5,463 nucleotides of DNA from Methanobacteriota archaeon. GTDB taxonomy: Archaea > Thermoplasmatota > Poseidoniia > Poseidoniales > Poseidoniaceae. The notes below the pieces were generated by a model. That model was not told the origin of the DNA, did not search any database, and saw nothing but the letters and a program-made list of their open reading frames with translations. Shown here in pieces: positions 1-5,463 of the stretch (its first letter is position 1; the number at the start of each line of letters is the position of its first letter). The DNA is taken from assembly GCA_002727695.1 (NCBI GenBank), contig PBXT01000031.1, positions 8,402 to 13,864 of the forward strand, in the 5' to 3' direction. Position numbers and translations under genes: made by a program.

Positions 1-50
1 TCACGCAATGAACCGAGATTCTGATATGCTCGATAGATGGTGGGTCAAGT
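1..50 (+). promoter_or_regulatory. Leader of the membrane helical-repeat gene with a weak SD-like site
   Basis: These bases precede the first gene. A GGTGGG stretch at 39-44 ends six bases before the ATG at 51. Its GGTG core matches part of the archaeal Shine-Dalgarno consensus (GGAGGTGAT), so it is a plausible but weak ribosome binding site. An in-frame TGA at 9-11 shows that the gene cannot start much further upstream. The tail of an upstream gene could lie here, for example ending at the TGA at 22-24 in another frame, but too little is present to claim one. I see no clear TATA box. Confidence 0.35.
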
Positions 51-1796
51 ATGGATGGCTTTGTTGATTTGGATGAAGCGATTAAGGCCGAGGCCTCAAG
101 CCGTCTAGAGAAAGTCGAAAAATTGGCCGGAATATCTGCTATTGTGTTACTCGGTGGCGCAGTATGGCTAGCCTGGCCAACTTTGGAATCTGGGATGTCA
201 GGAGCCTCAGTTACTTCTGACATCAAATATGCACTGATAATTATTGCATGGGGGATATTTGTTCAAGACCTAGGCATAATGGACAAGAAGTCAAGGTCAA
301 GGATTGGAATCATTGCTACTATCGCATGGTTGCCACTAGCAGTTGTGGCAATTTCTTATCTTGAAGGGAACCTTTCTGAAATGCTTGGAATGACTATCTT
401 GATGCTGACATCTATTGTTCTATTCTTGACAGGCAGAACCATTCTCGAGGGAGATATTGCGGTAATGAAATTCCGTGCACTGATGAGTTTACTCGGGCTT
501 GTCCTTGCAGCTTCATTACTCACAACAATCGATTTTGATGAAAATTCATCATTCATTCAGATTGGATTGTGCGTTGTTGGATTAGCATTGATTTTCACGG
601 ATTGGTTTGGTAAAGACGACCAGCGTGGATTGAGAAAGGAATTCAATTCCAGACTGAATGCAATGGAAGAAAGAATCCTAGTTCTAAAGAGCAAAGGTTC
701 TGCTGTAGACCAAGCGGCTAGTCTGATAATGACGGCAAGAGAAGAGGGGCACAGAGAACCGGAATGGGGAATGCGTTTACTCAATGAAGCAGAAGAAGAC
801 ATTGAAAGGTCGCTATCATTGGCAGGAGATGTTGAGGAAATCAAGGGCGATTCACTTGCATCGGTCGAATTGGCAGAAGAAATCGCCCCAATTGCAAAGC
901 GCCCACGTAAAGCATGGGATATGGGCCAAAGAGAAGTTGAATTGGGTAGTTTGCGAGAAGGAGAGGCTTTGTTTAGGCAAGCCAAGCAAAGAGCAAGCGA
1001 AATCATCGAATGGTGGCAGAAAGCGGAAGAAGCGATTAGAGAAGCATCTTCTCTACTATCTTCCGCTAAGCACAAGCAAGATGGTCTCGAAGAGATATTG
1101 GCTGATGCGAGGAAGAAACTCAATGCCGAGAAGCCGAAAAAAGCCTATGAATTTGCCATGGTAATTCCCGATCAGCTAGTTGCATCCGGTGATGCAATGG
1201 TGGCTGCTGAAAAATCTGTTAAAGAGGCAGCTAGACAATTGAAATCAGCCGATGGTATCAACAAAGAATTACTCGAAGAAAGATTGGAGAATGCAGAAAC
1301 AGAACTCGAACAAGGCAATCACGCTCAAGCCAAAGGTCTCTCTGATGGTATAGTCAGAGAGATCAATGCTCAAAGAGAGGCAATGGACGATGTACGCAGG
1401 GCTCTTAGACAGAAAGTGCATCTGGTTTCAGGATGGTCTGAGAGAGAAGATTCCGATGATTGGGATTCACGATTGCTGGAAATTGAGGAGTCTGCGGATG
1501 CGCTTGAATGGACGCACGCAGCAGCGTTACTAGAGCGTCTTACCAAGGACTTGGATGTAGAGGGTAAGGCTAGTGACGAAGCTAATGAGTTATTGGAGTA
1601 CGTCGTTGAGGAATGGAATATTCTGAGGAATCAGTGTGATGCTAGCGGCATCAAGGTGGATGATGATGACAGAAGGTCTGTCGAAGAAGCAATCGCTTTA
1701 GCATCTGATGCTCACAAGGCAGGCCGTGTAGATGAAGCGCTTGAGTCACTCGGTTTAGCAGATGGTTTCATGGAGAGACTAAGGCGCAGGGTTTGA
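51..1796 (+). CDS. Six-helix membrane protein with a long cytoplasmic helical-repeat tail, function unknown
   Basis: I do not recognise this 581-residue protein. After a short charged N-terminus (1-24), six hydrophobic segments lie at about 25-45, 58-76, 84-103, 110-127, 142-160 and 168-185. They are linked by short loops, so this is a compact membrane domain with both ends probably on the same side. Residues 186-581 are soluble, highly charged, rich in Glu, Ala, Leu and Arg, and apparently all helical. This tail contains about six degenerate units spaced 59-72 residues apart. Each carries a small or acidic residue, then an Ala-containing Leu-rich helix; examples centre on residues 242, 306, 365, 427, 491 and 563. 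They resemble TPR-like or three-helix repeats but match no family I can name. The start at 51 is fixed by an upstream in-frame stop and an SD-like GGTG. The gene converges with the thiolase gene with no spacer. Assembly, scaffolding or sensing at the membrane is possible, but no catalytic motif is visible. Confidence 0.88.
   Translation: MDGFVDLDEAIKAEASSRLEKVEKLAGISAIVLLGGAVWLAWPTLESGMSGASVTSDIKYALIIIAWGIFVQDLGIMDKKSRSRIGIIATIAWLPLAVVAISYLEGNLSEMLGMTILMLTSIVLFLTGRTILEGDIAVMKFRALMSLLGLVLAASLLTTIDFDENSSFIQIGLCVVGLALIFTDWFGKDDQRGLRKEFNSRLNAMEERILVLKSKGSAVDQAASLIMTAREEGHREPEWGMRLLNEAEEDIERSLSLAGDVEEIKGDSLASVELAEEIAPIAKRPRKAWDMGQREVELGSLREGEALFRQAKQRASEIIEWWQKAEEAIREASSLLSSAKHKQDGLEEILADARKKLNAEKPKKAYEFAMVIPDQLVASGDAMVAAEKSVKEAARQLKSADGINKELLEERLENAETELEQGNHAQAKGLSDGIVREINAQREAMDDVRRALRQKVHLVSGWSEREDSDDWDSRLLEIEESADALEWTHAAALLERLTKDLDVEGKASDEANELLEYVVEEWNILRNQCDASGIKVDDDDRRSVEEAIALASDAHKAGRVDEALESLGLADGFMERLRRRV
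726..1781 (+). repeat. Degenerate protein-level tandem repeat (about six units of 60-70 residues)
   Basis: Within the tail of the membrane protein (residues about 226-577) a pattern recurs. A helix ending in Gly, Asn or an acidic turn is followed by a helix of the form Ala-x-x-Leu-x-x-Ala. Clear examples are NAEKPKKAYEFA (358-369), EQGNHAQAKGLS (420-431), ALEWTHAAALLERL (484-497) and KAGRVDEALESLGLA (556-570). Two weaker ones are near 238-247 and 303-311. Successive anchor positions are about 64, 59, 62, 64 and 72 residues apart. The repeat is not visible at the DNA level, so it is old and diverged. The alignment was made by eye. Confidence 0.45.
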
Positions 1797-2756
1797 TTAC
1801 GCCATCTGCTCTTTCATCTCACATGCTTTGCAAATACTTCCACTACACATTTGTCCACATTTAGGACAATTGATTGGACTAATAGTGTTGAATTTACCTC
1901 CTGCTGAAGCATGAAGTTTCTTCAAGTCGTCCGCCATTCGCAGTAATCCATGACGGGTCCCAGGCACATCCGACTCCATCATAGCGATAGTTTCACGATG
2001 TCTGAATCTCAATGCGCCTTCCCCATGAGGACATTCCTCATGGTGTATTGGCAAGTTCTTGTGAAGAGCATAGAGATGAATTTCTTGTTCTGGAATCCAG
2101 CGCAATGGGACGATTCTCGGAACCATTCCTTCTAGCGGCGTGCTGGTGTGAGGGGCTAGCCTCAGAGTTCTCTCCAAATCACCATTTTGCATATTCATCA
2201 TTATGGTTTGAGCCATGTCGTCTAGATTATGTCCAAGAGCGATTACGTCTGCGTTGACTCTATCTGCAAGATGATTGATCCCTTGGCGTCTGAAAACTCC
2301 ACAGTATGAGCACGGGGCCTTCCTCTCTTCTAGCTGAACTATTTTGTCAACAACTTCGTCCATTTCTTTGAATCCTAGTTCTGGATAGGAAACGGTTTCA
2401 AATCTAATTCCCAAATCTTCGCACAATTCCCTTGCACATTCCAAGGATGGTGGCCTATAACCTTCGATTCCTTCATCTACGCAACCTCCAACTATTGTTA
2501 CGTCTCTGCGCTTGCCTAGATTTTCGTGAATCCTTTCCAGCAATACTGCAGAATCCTTGCCTCCAGATATCGCTACTAGGATTGTAGTATGTTCTCCTTT
2601 AGGAAGCACTAGTTGTTGTCGAAGAGCCTTGGAAGCCTTCTTCCTTACACTTTCTGCGAGATGTGCTCCACACATCATTCTTCCAGAGTACACTTGGTGA
2701 TGAATAGCCGGATTGCGACACTTATCGCAACTCGGAACATCAAACAGGCCGCTCAT
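1797..2756 (-). CDS. ncsA: tRNA 2-thiolation enzyme, TtuA/NcsA (Ncs6/Ctu1) family
   Basis: This is a PP-loop ATPase that adenylates a tRNA uridine and replaces its 2-oxygen with sulfur. From ATG 2756 the protein has 319 residues, the usual size for the family. An N-terminal zinc finger uses C10, C13, C29 and H32. The ATP PP-loop SGGKDS is at 64-69 and a GHNLDD motif at 175-180. The Fe-S cluster cysteines of TtuA correspond to C149 and C152 (APCSYCG) plus C242 (HEECPHG). A C-terminal zinc ribbon uses C297, C300, C309 and C312. In archaea such as Haloferax and Methanococcus the orthologue makes s2U34, with sulfur from a ubiquitin-like SAMP protein; in thermophiles TtuA makes s2T54. I favour U34 because nothing suggests a thermophile, but sequence alone does not settle it. 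A TTG at 2789 would add 11 residues; I chose the ATG because the family normally starts close to the first zinc finger. Transcription is divergent from the Roadblock operon. Confidence 0.92.
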   Translation of the reverse strand: MSGLFDVPSCDKCRNPAIHHQVYSGRMMCGAHLAESVRKKASKALRQQLVLPKGEHTTILVAISGGKDSAVLLERIHENLGKRRDVTIVGGCVDEGIEGYRPPSLECARELCEDLGIRFETVSYPELGFKEMDEVVDKIVQLEERKAPCSYCGVFRRQGINHLADRVNADVIALGHNLDDMAQTIMMNMQNGDLERTLRLAPHTSTPLEGMVPRIVPLRWIPEQEIHLYALHKNLPIHHEECPHGEGALRFRHRETIAMMESDVPGTRHGLLRMADDLKKLHASAGGKFNTISPINCPKCGQMCSGSICKACEMKEQMA

Positions 2757-2790
2757 GGTAATTCGAAGAGGTTCTAGGCTTGATGTCAAC

Positions 2791-2841
2791 GGTTCGATTT
2801 TCCAATTGAAAAATCAAATTATCAATTGGAAATCTCGAACC
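2791..2841. repeat. Long imperfect inverted repeat with AT-rich centre (possible operator/promoter)
   Basis: The left arm at 2791-2809 begins GGTTCGA and ends TCCAATTGA. The right arm at 2822-2841 begins TCAATTGGA and ends TCGAACC. Reverse complementing the right arm gives the left arm with one single-base gap and one mismatch in about 20 bases. The inner nine bases (2801-2809 with 2822-2830) and the outer seven (2791-2797 with 2835-2841) pair perfectly. The 12-base centre is nearly all A and T. The element sits 35 bases upstream of the thiolase ATG and about 120 bases upstream of the Roadblock gene. It could be a binding site for a dimeric regulator over a shared divergent promoter, or a mobile or structural repeat remnant. 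Confidence 0.75.
2809..2825 (-). promoter_or_regulatory. Candidate TATA-like AT-rich element for the thiolase gene
   Basis: Read on the minus strand, this stretch is TTGATAATTTGATTTTT, the most AT-rich segment of the gap. An archaeal TATA box normally lies about 25-30 bases before the transcription start. That would place the start near 2785-2790 and give a leader of about 30 bases before the ATG at 2756. It would also coincide with the alternative TTG at 2789. Because the element lies in the centre of the inverted repeat, a bound regulator would block it. The match to the TATA consensus is loose. Confidence 0.35.
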
Positions 2842-2886
2842 AAATCCTGCGTTTGACAGAAAACTAGTTGGCAAAATCAAACAACC

Positions 2887-2913
2887 CCACAAACCGCCCT
2901 ACGGGCGTTTGGG
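2887..2913 (+). other. GC-rich hairpin in the leader of the Roadblock operon
   Basis: Bases 2887-2899 pair with 2903-2913 to give 11 base pairs around a TAC loop. The apical stem CGCCC/GGGCG is perfect. Single-base bulges fall at C2894 and A2889. The hairpin ends 50 bases before the ATG at 2964 and no U-run follows, so it is a poor fit for an intrinsic terminator, and no gene reads into it from upstream on this strand. If the operon is transcribed from the AT-rich element near 2810-2825, the hairpin lies in the 5' untranslated region and could affect stability or translation. Confidence 0.5.
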
Positions 2914-2963
2914 AAAGCCAAACTTCTTGAAGCCGTTTTCAACCTGCACCAACTTGAGCGCGC

Positions 2964-3305
2964 ATGATGCAACGCATTTTGACCGGATTTTCAGCCCTAC
3001 CTGGGGCAGACCAAGCATACATCATTTCTCGAAGAGATGGTTTGGTTGCTGCAGTGGGGAAGAGGGGTCGTGCACCGATGGTTGAACATGCCACCCAAAT
3101 GGTCCAAGCCATGGACAGACTCGAACAAACGGTTAGTGTCGGAAGAGGCTTGGAAGTTTGGTCAGAAGGAGATGGATTGTATCTCTTGACTCGATTGAGT
3201 GAAGATGCAAGCCTAGTCATTTCTGGCAAGAAAGGTGGCAGAATCGCTAGGTGGCGACACGCAGTCGAGTGTGATGTTGATATGCTGAACTCAGTGATGA
3301 GGTGA
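2964..3305 (+). CDS. Stand-alone Roadblock/LC7 domain protein
   Basis: This 113-residue protein is essentially one Roadblock/LC7 domain. The family order alpha-beta-beta-alpha-beta-beta-beta-alpha can be followed. A short first helix and PGADQAYIISRRDGLVAAVG (13-32) give the first beta hairpin with its characteristic DG turn. A long helix spans about 39-60. EVWSEGDGLYLLTRLSEDAS (64-83) plus LVIS form the sheet, again with a DG turn. A final helix spans about 92-112. Roadblock proteins such as MglB form homodimers and bind or regulate Ras-like GTPases of the MglA type; that role here is inferred from the family. An in-frame TGA at 2955-2957 limits the start to the ATG at 2964 or its neighbour at 2967. 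No strong SD is seen. The stop codon lies inside the ribosome binding site of the next gene, so the two are probably co-transcribed and translationally coupled. Confidence 0.85.
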   Translation: MMQRILTGFSALPGADQAYIISRRDGLVAAVGKRGRAPMVEHATQMVQAMDRLEQTVSVGRGLEVWSEGDGLYLLTRLSEDASLVISGKKGGRIARWRHAVECDVDMLNSVMR

Positions 3306-3306
3306 T
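3299..3306 (+). promoter_or_regulatory. Shine-Dalgarno site GAGGTGAT for the coiled-coil gene
   Basis: GAGGTGAT is an eight-base match to the archaeal consensus GGAGGTGAT. It overlaps the TGA of the Roadblock gene (3303-3305) and ends four bases before the ATG at 3311. It therefore favours that ATG over the one at 3305, which lies inside the site. The arrangement is typical of coupled translation in an operon. It is the strongest ribosome binding site in the window. Confidence 0.75.
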
Positions 3307-3310
3307 GGAC

Positions 3311-5463
3311 ATGTTCGATCTACCATATGGAATGCCAGTTGATGATGAAATCGATGTTAGTGATGGCGTGATATTGCCATTTGAAAACGGTTCGATTACG
3401 ACTTATTTGGGACGAAGGTCTACTGCTAGCGGCCACCGCATAGTTCGTGCCGGTAGAGTTGTTGGATGGATTGCAGAGCCTGCTAAAGGCAAAGTTTTGC
3501 TATGTGGTAAAGCGGCAAAGGATCGCTTAGAAACCCTAGAAATGGACCAACACAGGCTAATCGCTAGGGCTTGGACACAATCCGCTCTTGGTTCTGTAGC
3601 CGAGATTGTGCCAGAGGCATTCGAGCACAGTGCGGACATGAGAGGATTGCTTGGTTCTGGAGATTCACTTGAACGCTTGCTATCTAGGGACCTATCGGCA
3701 GTTTTAGGAAATCTTGCTCAGCGACCTGAAGTTCGTGGCGGAATAGCCGTCGACTCTGGAATGCTAATCGATGATGCTGGTGATTTACCAGCTAGTGCAG
3801 ACAAACTTGCAGCGCAAGTAGGTGAAACGCTGGCTGGAAGGAAAGCAATGGCCAGCGATTTAGGATTAGAGGGTGCGGGTCATTGGACTTTGCACACCGG
3901 CGATGGTTCGCTTTTACTGGCTGAAGCAGGAGACGTCGCTCTTGCAATTTGGACTGAGGCAGATGTGGACCACAGTCGATTGATTAGCCAAATCGCCGCC
4001 CTAATGGATGGACAAATAGACGCAATGGGTTCACATGGTGAAGCACTTACAGATGGTCACGTTGTTAGAGAAGGCAGGGGTGGAACAGATGCAGTTCTTT
4101 CAATGCTTACTAGCGCAGTCGAGGAAGGCCTAACCGGGCACTTGACCGCAGGAAAGTCATCGAAGGCAATTCGAGTTGCTTTAGTCAAGGGTGTGCCTGT
4201 TGCAATGCAAGCACCGGGTAAAACAAAGGTCGTTGAAGCTGTTAATTCTCTCTGTGAGTCTCGCCGAGTTCTGGCTTTGCACAGACTTCCAGTGGGCACA
4301 ATTCTGGGTCCAGAATCAGGAAACGTGGTTGACTTCAATTTGGCACAATTTTGTGATGAATTGGCAACAACTCGTACTCGTTCCGAATCACGTCAAGCAT
4401 TGATCAAACAAATGCTAATGCAATTGTATGGTTTCGAAATCGGCTTGCAAAAATTGCGTAAAGAAAGAACCAGATTCGAATTTGCAATCTCTATTGCAAC
4501 TCCTTCTGAAGGACTAGCTACTATCGAAACCTCTGCTGGAATAGATGATGGCTTGCGAAGGAAACTTGAGAAGGCAGAGTTACAACTATCACAGGCTAAT
4601 CAGGAAATTGCTTCTCTGAAAGTAACACTTGAATCAGCGCAAAAATCAGAAAGCGCAGCCAAAGTTAATGCAAATGAAGCAAATCGCCAAGCATCTGATG
4701 TTCAAGAGAAAATCGCTTCATACAACCGCACAATTGACCAATTACAACTCGATTTGTCTGCTGCACAGGCCACCGCTGAAAATTCAGAATCTAGAAGTGA
4801 CAGACTTTCTAAGAGAATTAACGAACTCGAGCATCAACTAAGCGAGAGAGCCGTCGAACTAGCAAGAATCCTTGGTGACAACAAAGCGAGTTCTGAGTTA
4901 TCTGCTAAGATTGAGGAAATGGCTACCAAGGAGGCAGCATTATCCAGCGATATCGATTCACACTCTGCAACACTGGCAAGCATTCGTTCTCGAATTGAGG
5001 ATGACCAACGCCGACAGAGGATGATTGAGGAGCAGGTAGAAGCAACTCGAGACAGGCATCGCAGAGCTCAAGGCGAGTTATCCGAATTAGAAGCAAAAAT
5101 TAGTGATGCTCAATTGACCCTAAGGCAGATTCAAGCAGAATCTAAGTCCGCTAGTGAAAGAACACAAGACGACAGAATCAGACTGACTGAGCAAGAGAAT
5201 CGTGCATCAATGATCCAATCTGAAATGAGAGAATTGATGGACGAGCGCCGTCAAGTTCTCAAGGAATTAGGCGATTTAGGCGCTAGAAGAGGTCAGGCAG
5301 AAGCAGAATTGTCCACTTTGCTAGACCAGGCAGAGGCATTAGCAATTGCTCATGAAGAAGCCCTCTCTGATATCAAGGAAGCAGAGTTGCTGCGTGCTAA
5401 GTTATCCGAAGAACCGTTAGCGCAGGCATTGCTTGAGGACGGGGCACAATTCGATGGATTGGG
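3311..5463 (+). CDS. Roadblock/LC7 and coiled-coil protein, partial (runs off the right edge)
   Basis: The frame is open for 717 codons and no stop is reached, so the C-terminus is missing. From ATG 3311 there is a beta-rich N-terminus of unknown type (about 15-75) and a helical linker (75-125). A second Roadblock/LC7 domain follows at about 126-240, showing RPEVRGGIAVDSGMLIDDAG (138-157), a long helix, and HWTLHTGDGSLLLAEAGDVA (191-210). Residues about 252-310 look like a PATAN/DUF4388-type sheet (GLTGHLTA, then VALVKGVPVAMQAPG), but this is tentative. A helical linker (345-395) leads into a charged coiled coil from about 412 to 695. There is no proline between P398 and P702, and no Cys or Trp in that span. 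GHLTAGKS (276-283) fits the Walker A pattern, but no Walker B motif is seen, so it is not evidently an SMC or Rad50 protein. There is no signal peptide or membrane helix. It is probably a cytoplasmic elongated scaffold paired with the upstream Roadblock protein. Confidence 0.88.
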   Translation, partial: MFDLPYGMPVDDEIDVSDGVILPFENGSITTYLGRRSTASGHRIVRAGRVVGWIAEPAKGKVLLCGKAAKDRLETLEMDQHRLIARAWTQSALGSVAEIVPEAFEHSADMRGLLGSGDSLERLLSRDLSAVLGNLAQRPEVRGGIAVDSGMLIDDAGDLPASADKLAAQVGETLAGRKAMASDLGLEGAGHWTLHTGDGSLLLAEAGDVALAIWTEADVDHSRLISQIAALMDGQIDAMGSHGEALTDGHVVREGRGGTDAVLSMLTSAVEEGLTGHLTAGKSSKAIRVALVKGVPVAMQAPGKTKVVEAVNSLCESRRVLALHRLPVGTILGPESGNVVDFNLAQFCDELATTRTRSESRQALIKQMLMQLYGFEIGLQKLRKERTRFEFAISIATPSEGLATIETSAGIDDGLRRKLEKAELQLSQANQEIASLKVTLESAQKSESAAKVNANEANRQASDVQEKIASYNRTIDQLQLDLSAAQATAENSESRSDRLSKRINELEHQLSERAVELARILGDNKASSELSAKIEEMATKEAALSSDIDSHSATLASIRSRIEDDQRRQRMIEEQVEATRDRHRRAQGELSELEAKISDAQLTLRQIQAESKSASERTQDDRIRLTEQENRASMIQSEMRELMDERRQVLKELGDLGARRGQAEAELSTLLDQAEALAIAHEEALSDIKEAELLRAKLSEEPLAQALLEDGAQFDGL

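Larger units (their letters stand above)
2757..2963. other. Divergent intergenic region
   Basis: This gap of about 207 bases separates the thiolase gene (-) from the Roadblock operon (+), so promoters for both must lie here or in the flanking coding sequence. It contains the inverted repeat at 2791-2841 with its AT-rich centre, a short inverted pair GTTTGA (2851-2856) and TCAAAC (2877-2882), and the GC-rich hairpin at 2887-2913. I see no convincing tRNA, open reading frame or CRISPR unit. The T-loop-like GGTTCGA at its left end does not sit in a tRNA fold. Confidence 0.7.

Noticed and set aside
784..1164. A 126-codon open frame inside the membrane-protein gene, and a similar antisense frame at 557-1123.
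   Set aside because: Both overlap a well-supported gene and give low-complexity Lys- or Ser-rich translations with no recognisable domain; they are shadows of the real frame.
2791..2841. GGTTCGA resembles the T-loop of a tRNA, on both strands.
   Set aside because: The flanking bases do not form a five-base T stem, and no acceptor, D or anticodon arm can be drawn. The motif occurs twice only because it lies in an inverted repeat.
3305..3307. ATG at 3305 overlapping the upstream TGA as the start of the large gene.
   Set aside because: It lies within the strong GAGGTGAT ribosome binding site, which is correctly spaced for the ATG at 3311. The difference is only two residues.
3386..3397. The 12-mer AACGGTTCGATT occurs here and at 2788-2799.
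   Set aside because: About one shared 12-mer is expected by chance in a window of this size, and this copy lies inside coding sequence.
4136..4159. GHLTAGKS (residues 276-283 of the large protein) fits the Walker A pattern GxxxxGK[ST], suggesting an ATPase or SMC-like protein.
   Set aside because: No Walker B or signature motif follows, the motif lies between predicted strands, and it is far from the N-terminus where SMC/Rad50 proteins carry it. A chance match is more likely.
1..5463. CRISPR arrays, insertion sequences, transposases or phage genes.
   Set aside because: No regularly spaced direct repeats, terminal inverted repeats flanking a gene, or transposase/integrase motifs were seen.

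Overview
The window holds four protein-coding genes and one notable divergent intergenic region. It looks like archaeal DNA, most plausibly from a planktonic euryarchaeon of the Marine Group II (Poseidoniales) type. The grounds are a two-zinc-finger TtuA/NcsA-type tRNA thiolase, stand-alone and fused Roadblock/LC7 domains, acidic proteins, moderate GC content and one archaeal-style ribosome binding site. The lineage is an inference from gene content and style, not from a marker gene.

Layout. Bases 1-50 are the leader of the first gene. Bases 51-1796 (+) encode a 581-residue protein with six predicted membrane helices and a long soluble all-helical tail made of degenerate repeats of about 60-70 residues; I do not recognise its function. 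It converges with the gene at 1797-2756 (-), a tRNA 2-thiolation enzyme (TtuA/NcsA family). The two stop codons touch with no base between them. Bases 2757-2963 are a divergent intergenic region. It carries a long imperfect inverted repeat (2791-2841) with an AT-rich centre, and a GC-rich hairpin (2887-2913).

To the right is a two-gene operon on the + strand. A 113-residue Roadblock/LC7 protein (2964-3305) is followed, with a Shine-Dalgarno site lying across its stop codon, by a large gene (3311 to beyond the right edge). The second protein has a beta-rich N-terminus, a second Roadblock/LC7 domain, a possible PATAN/DUF4388-like segment and about 300 residues of proline-free coiled coil. It is still open at base 5463.

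Together the operon suggests a Roadblock-based scaffold, of the kind that in other prokaryotes works with Ras-like (MglA-type) GTPases. No GTPase is visible here. This is the most interesting content of the window. The membrane-repeat protein and the thiolase have no evident functional link to the operon.
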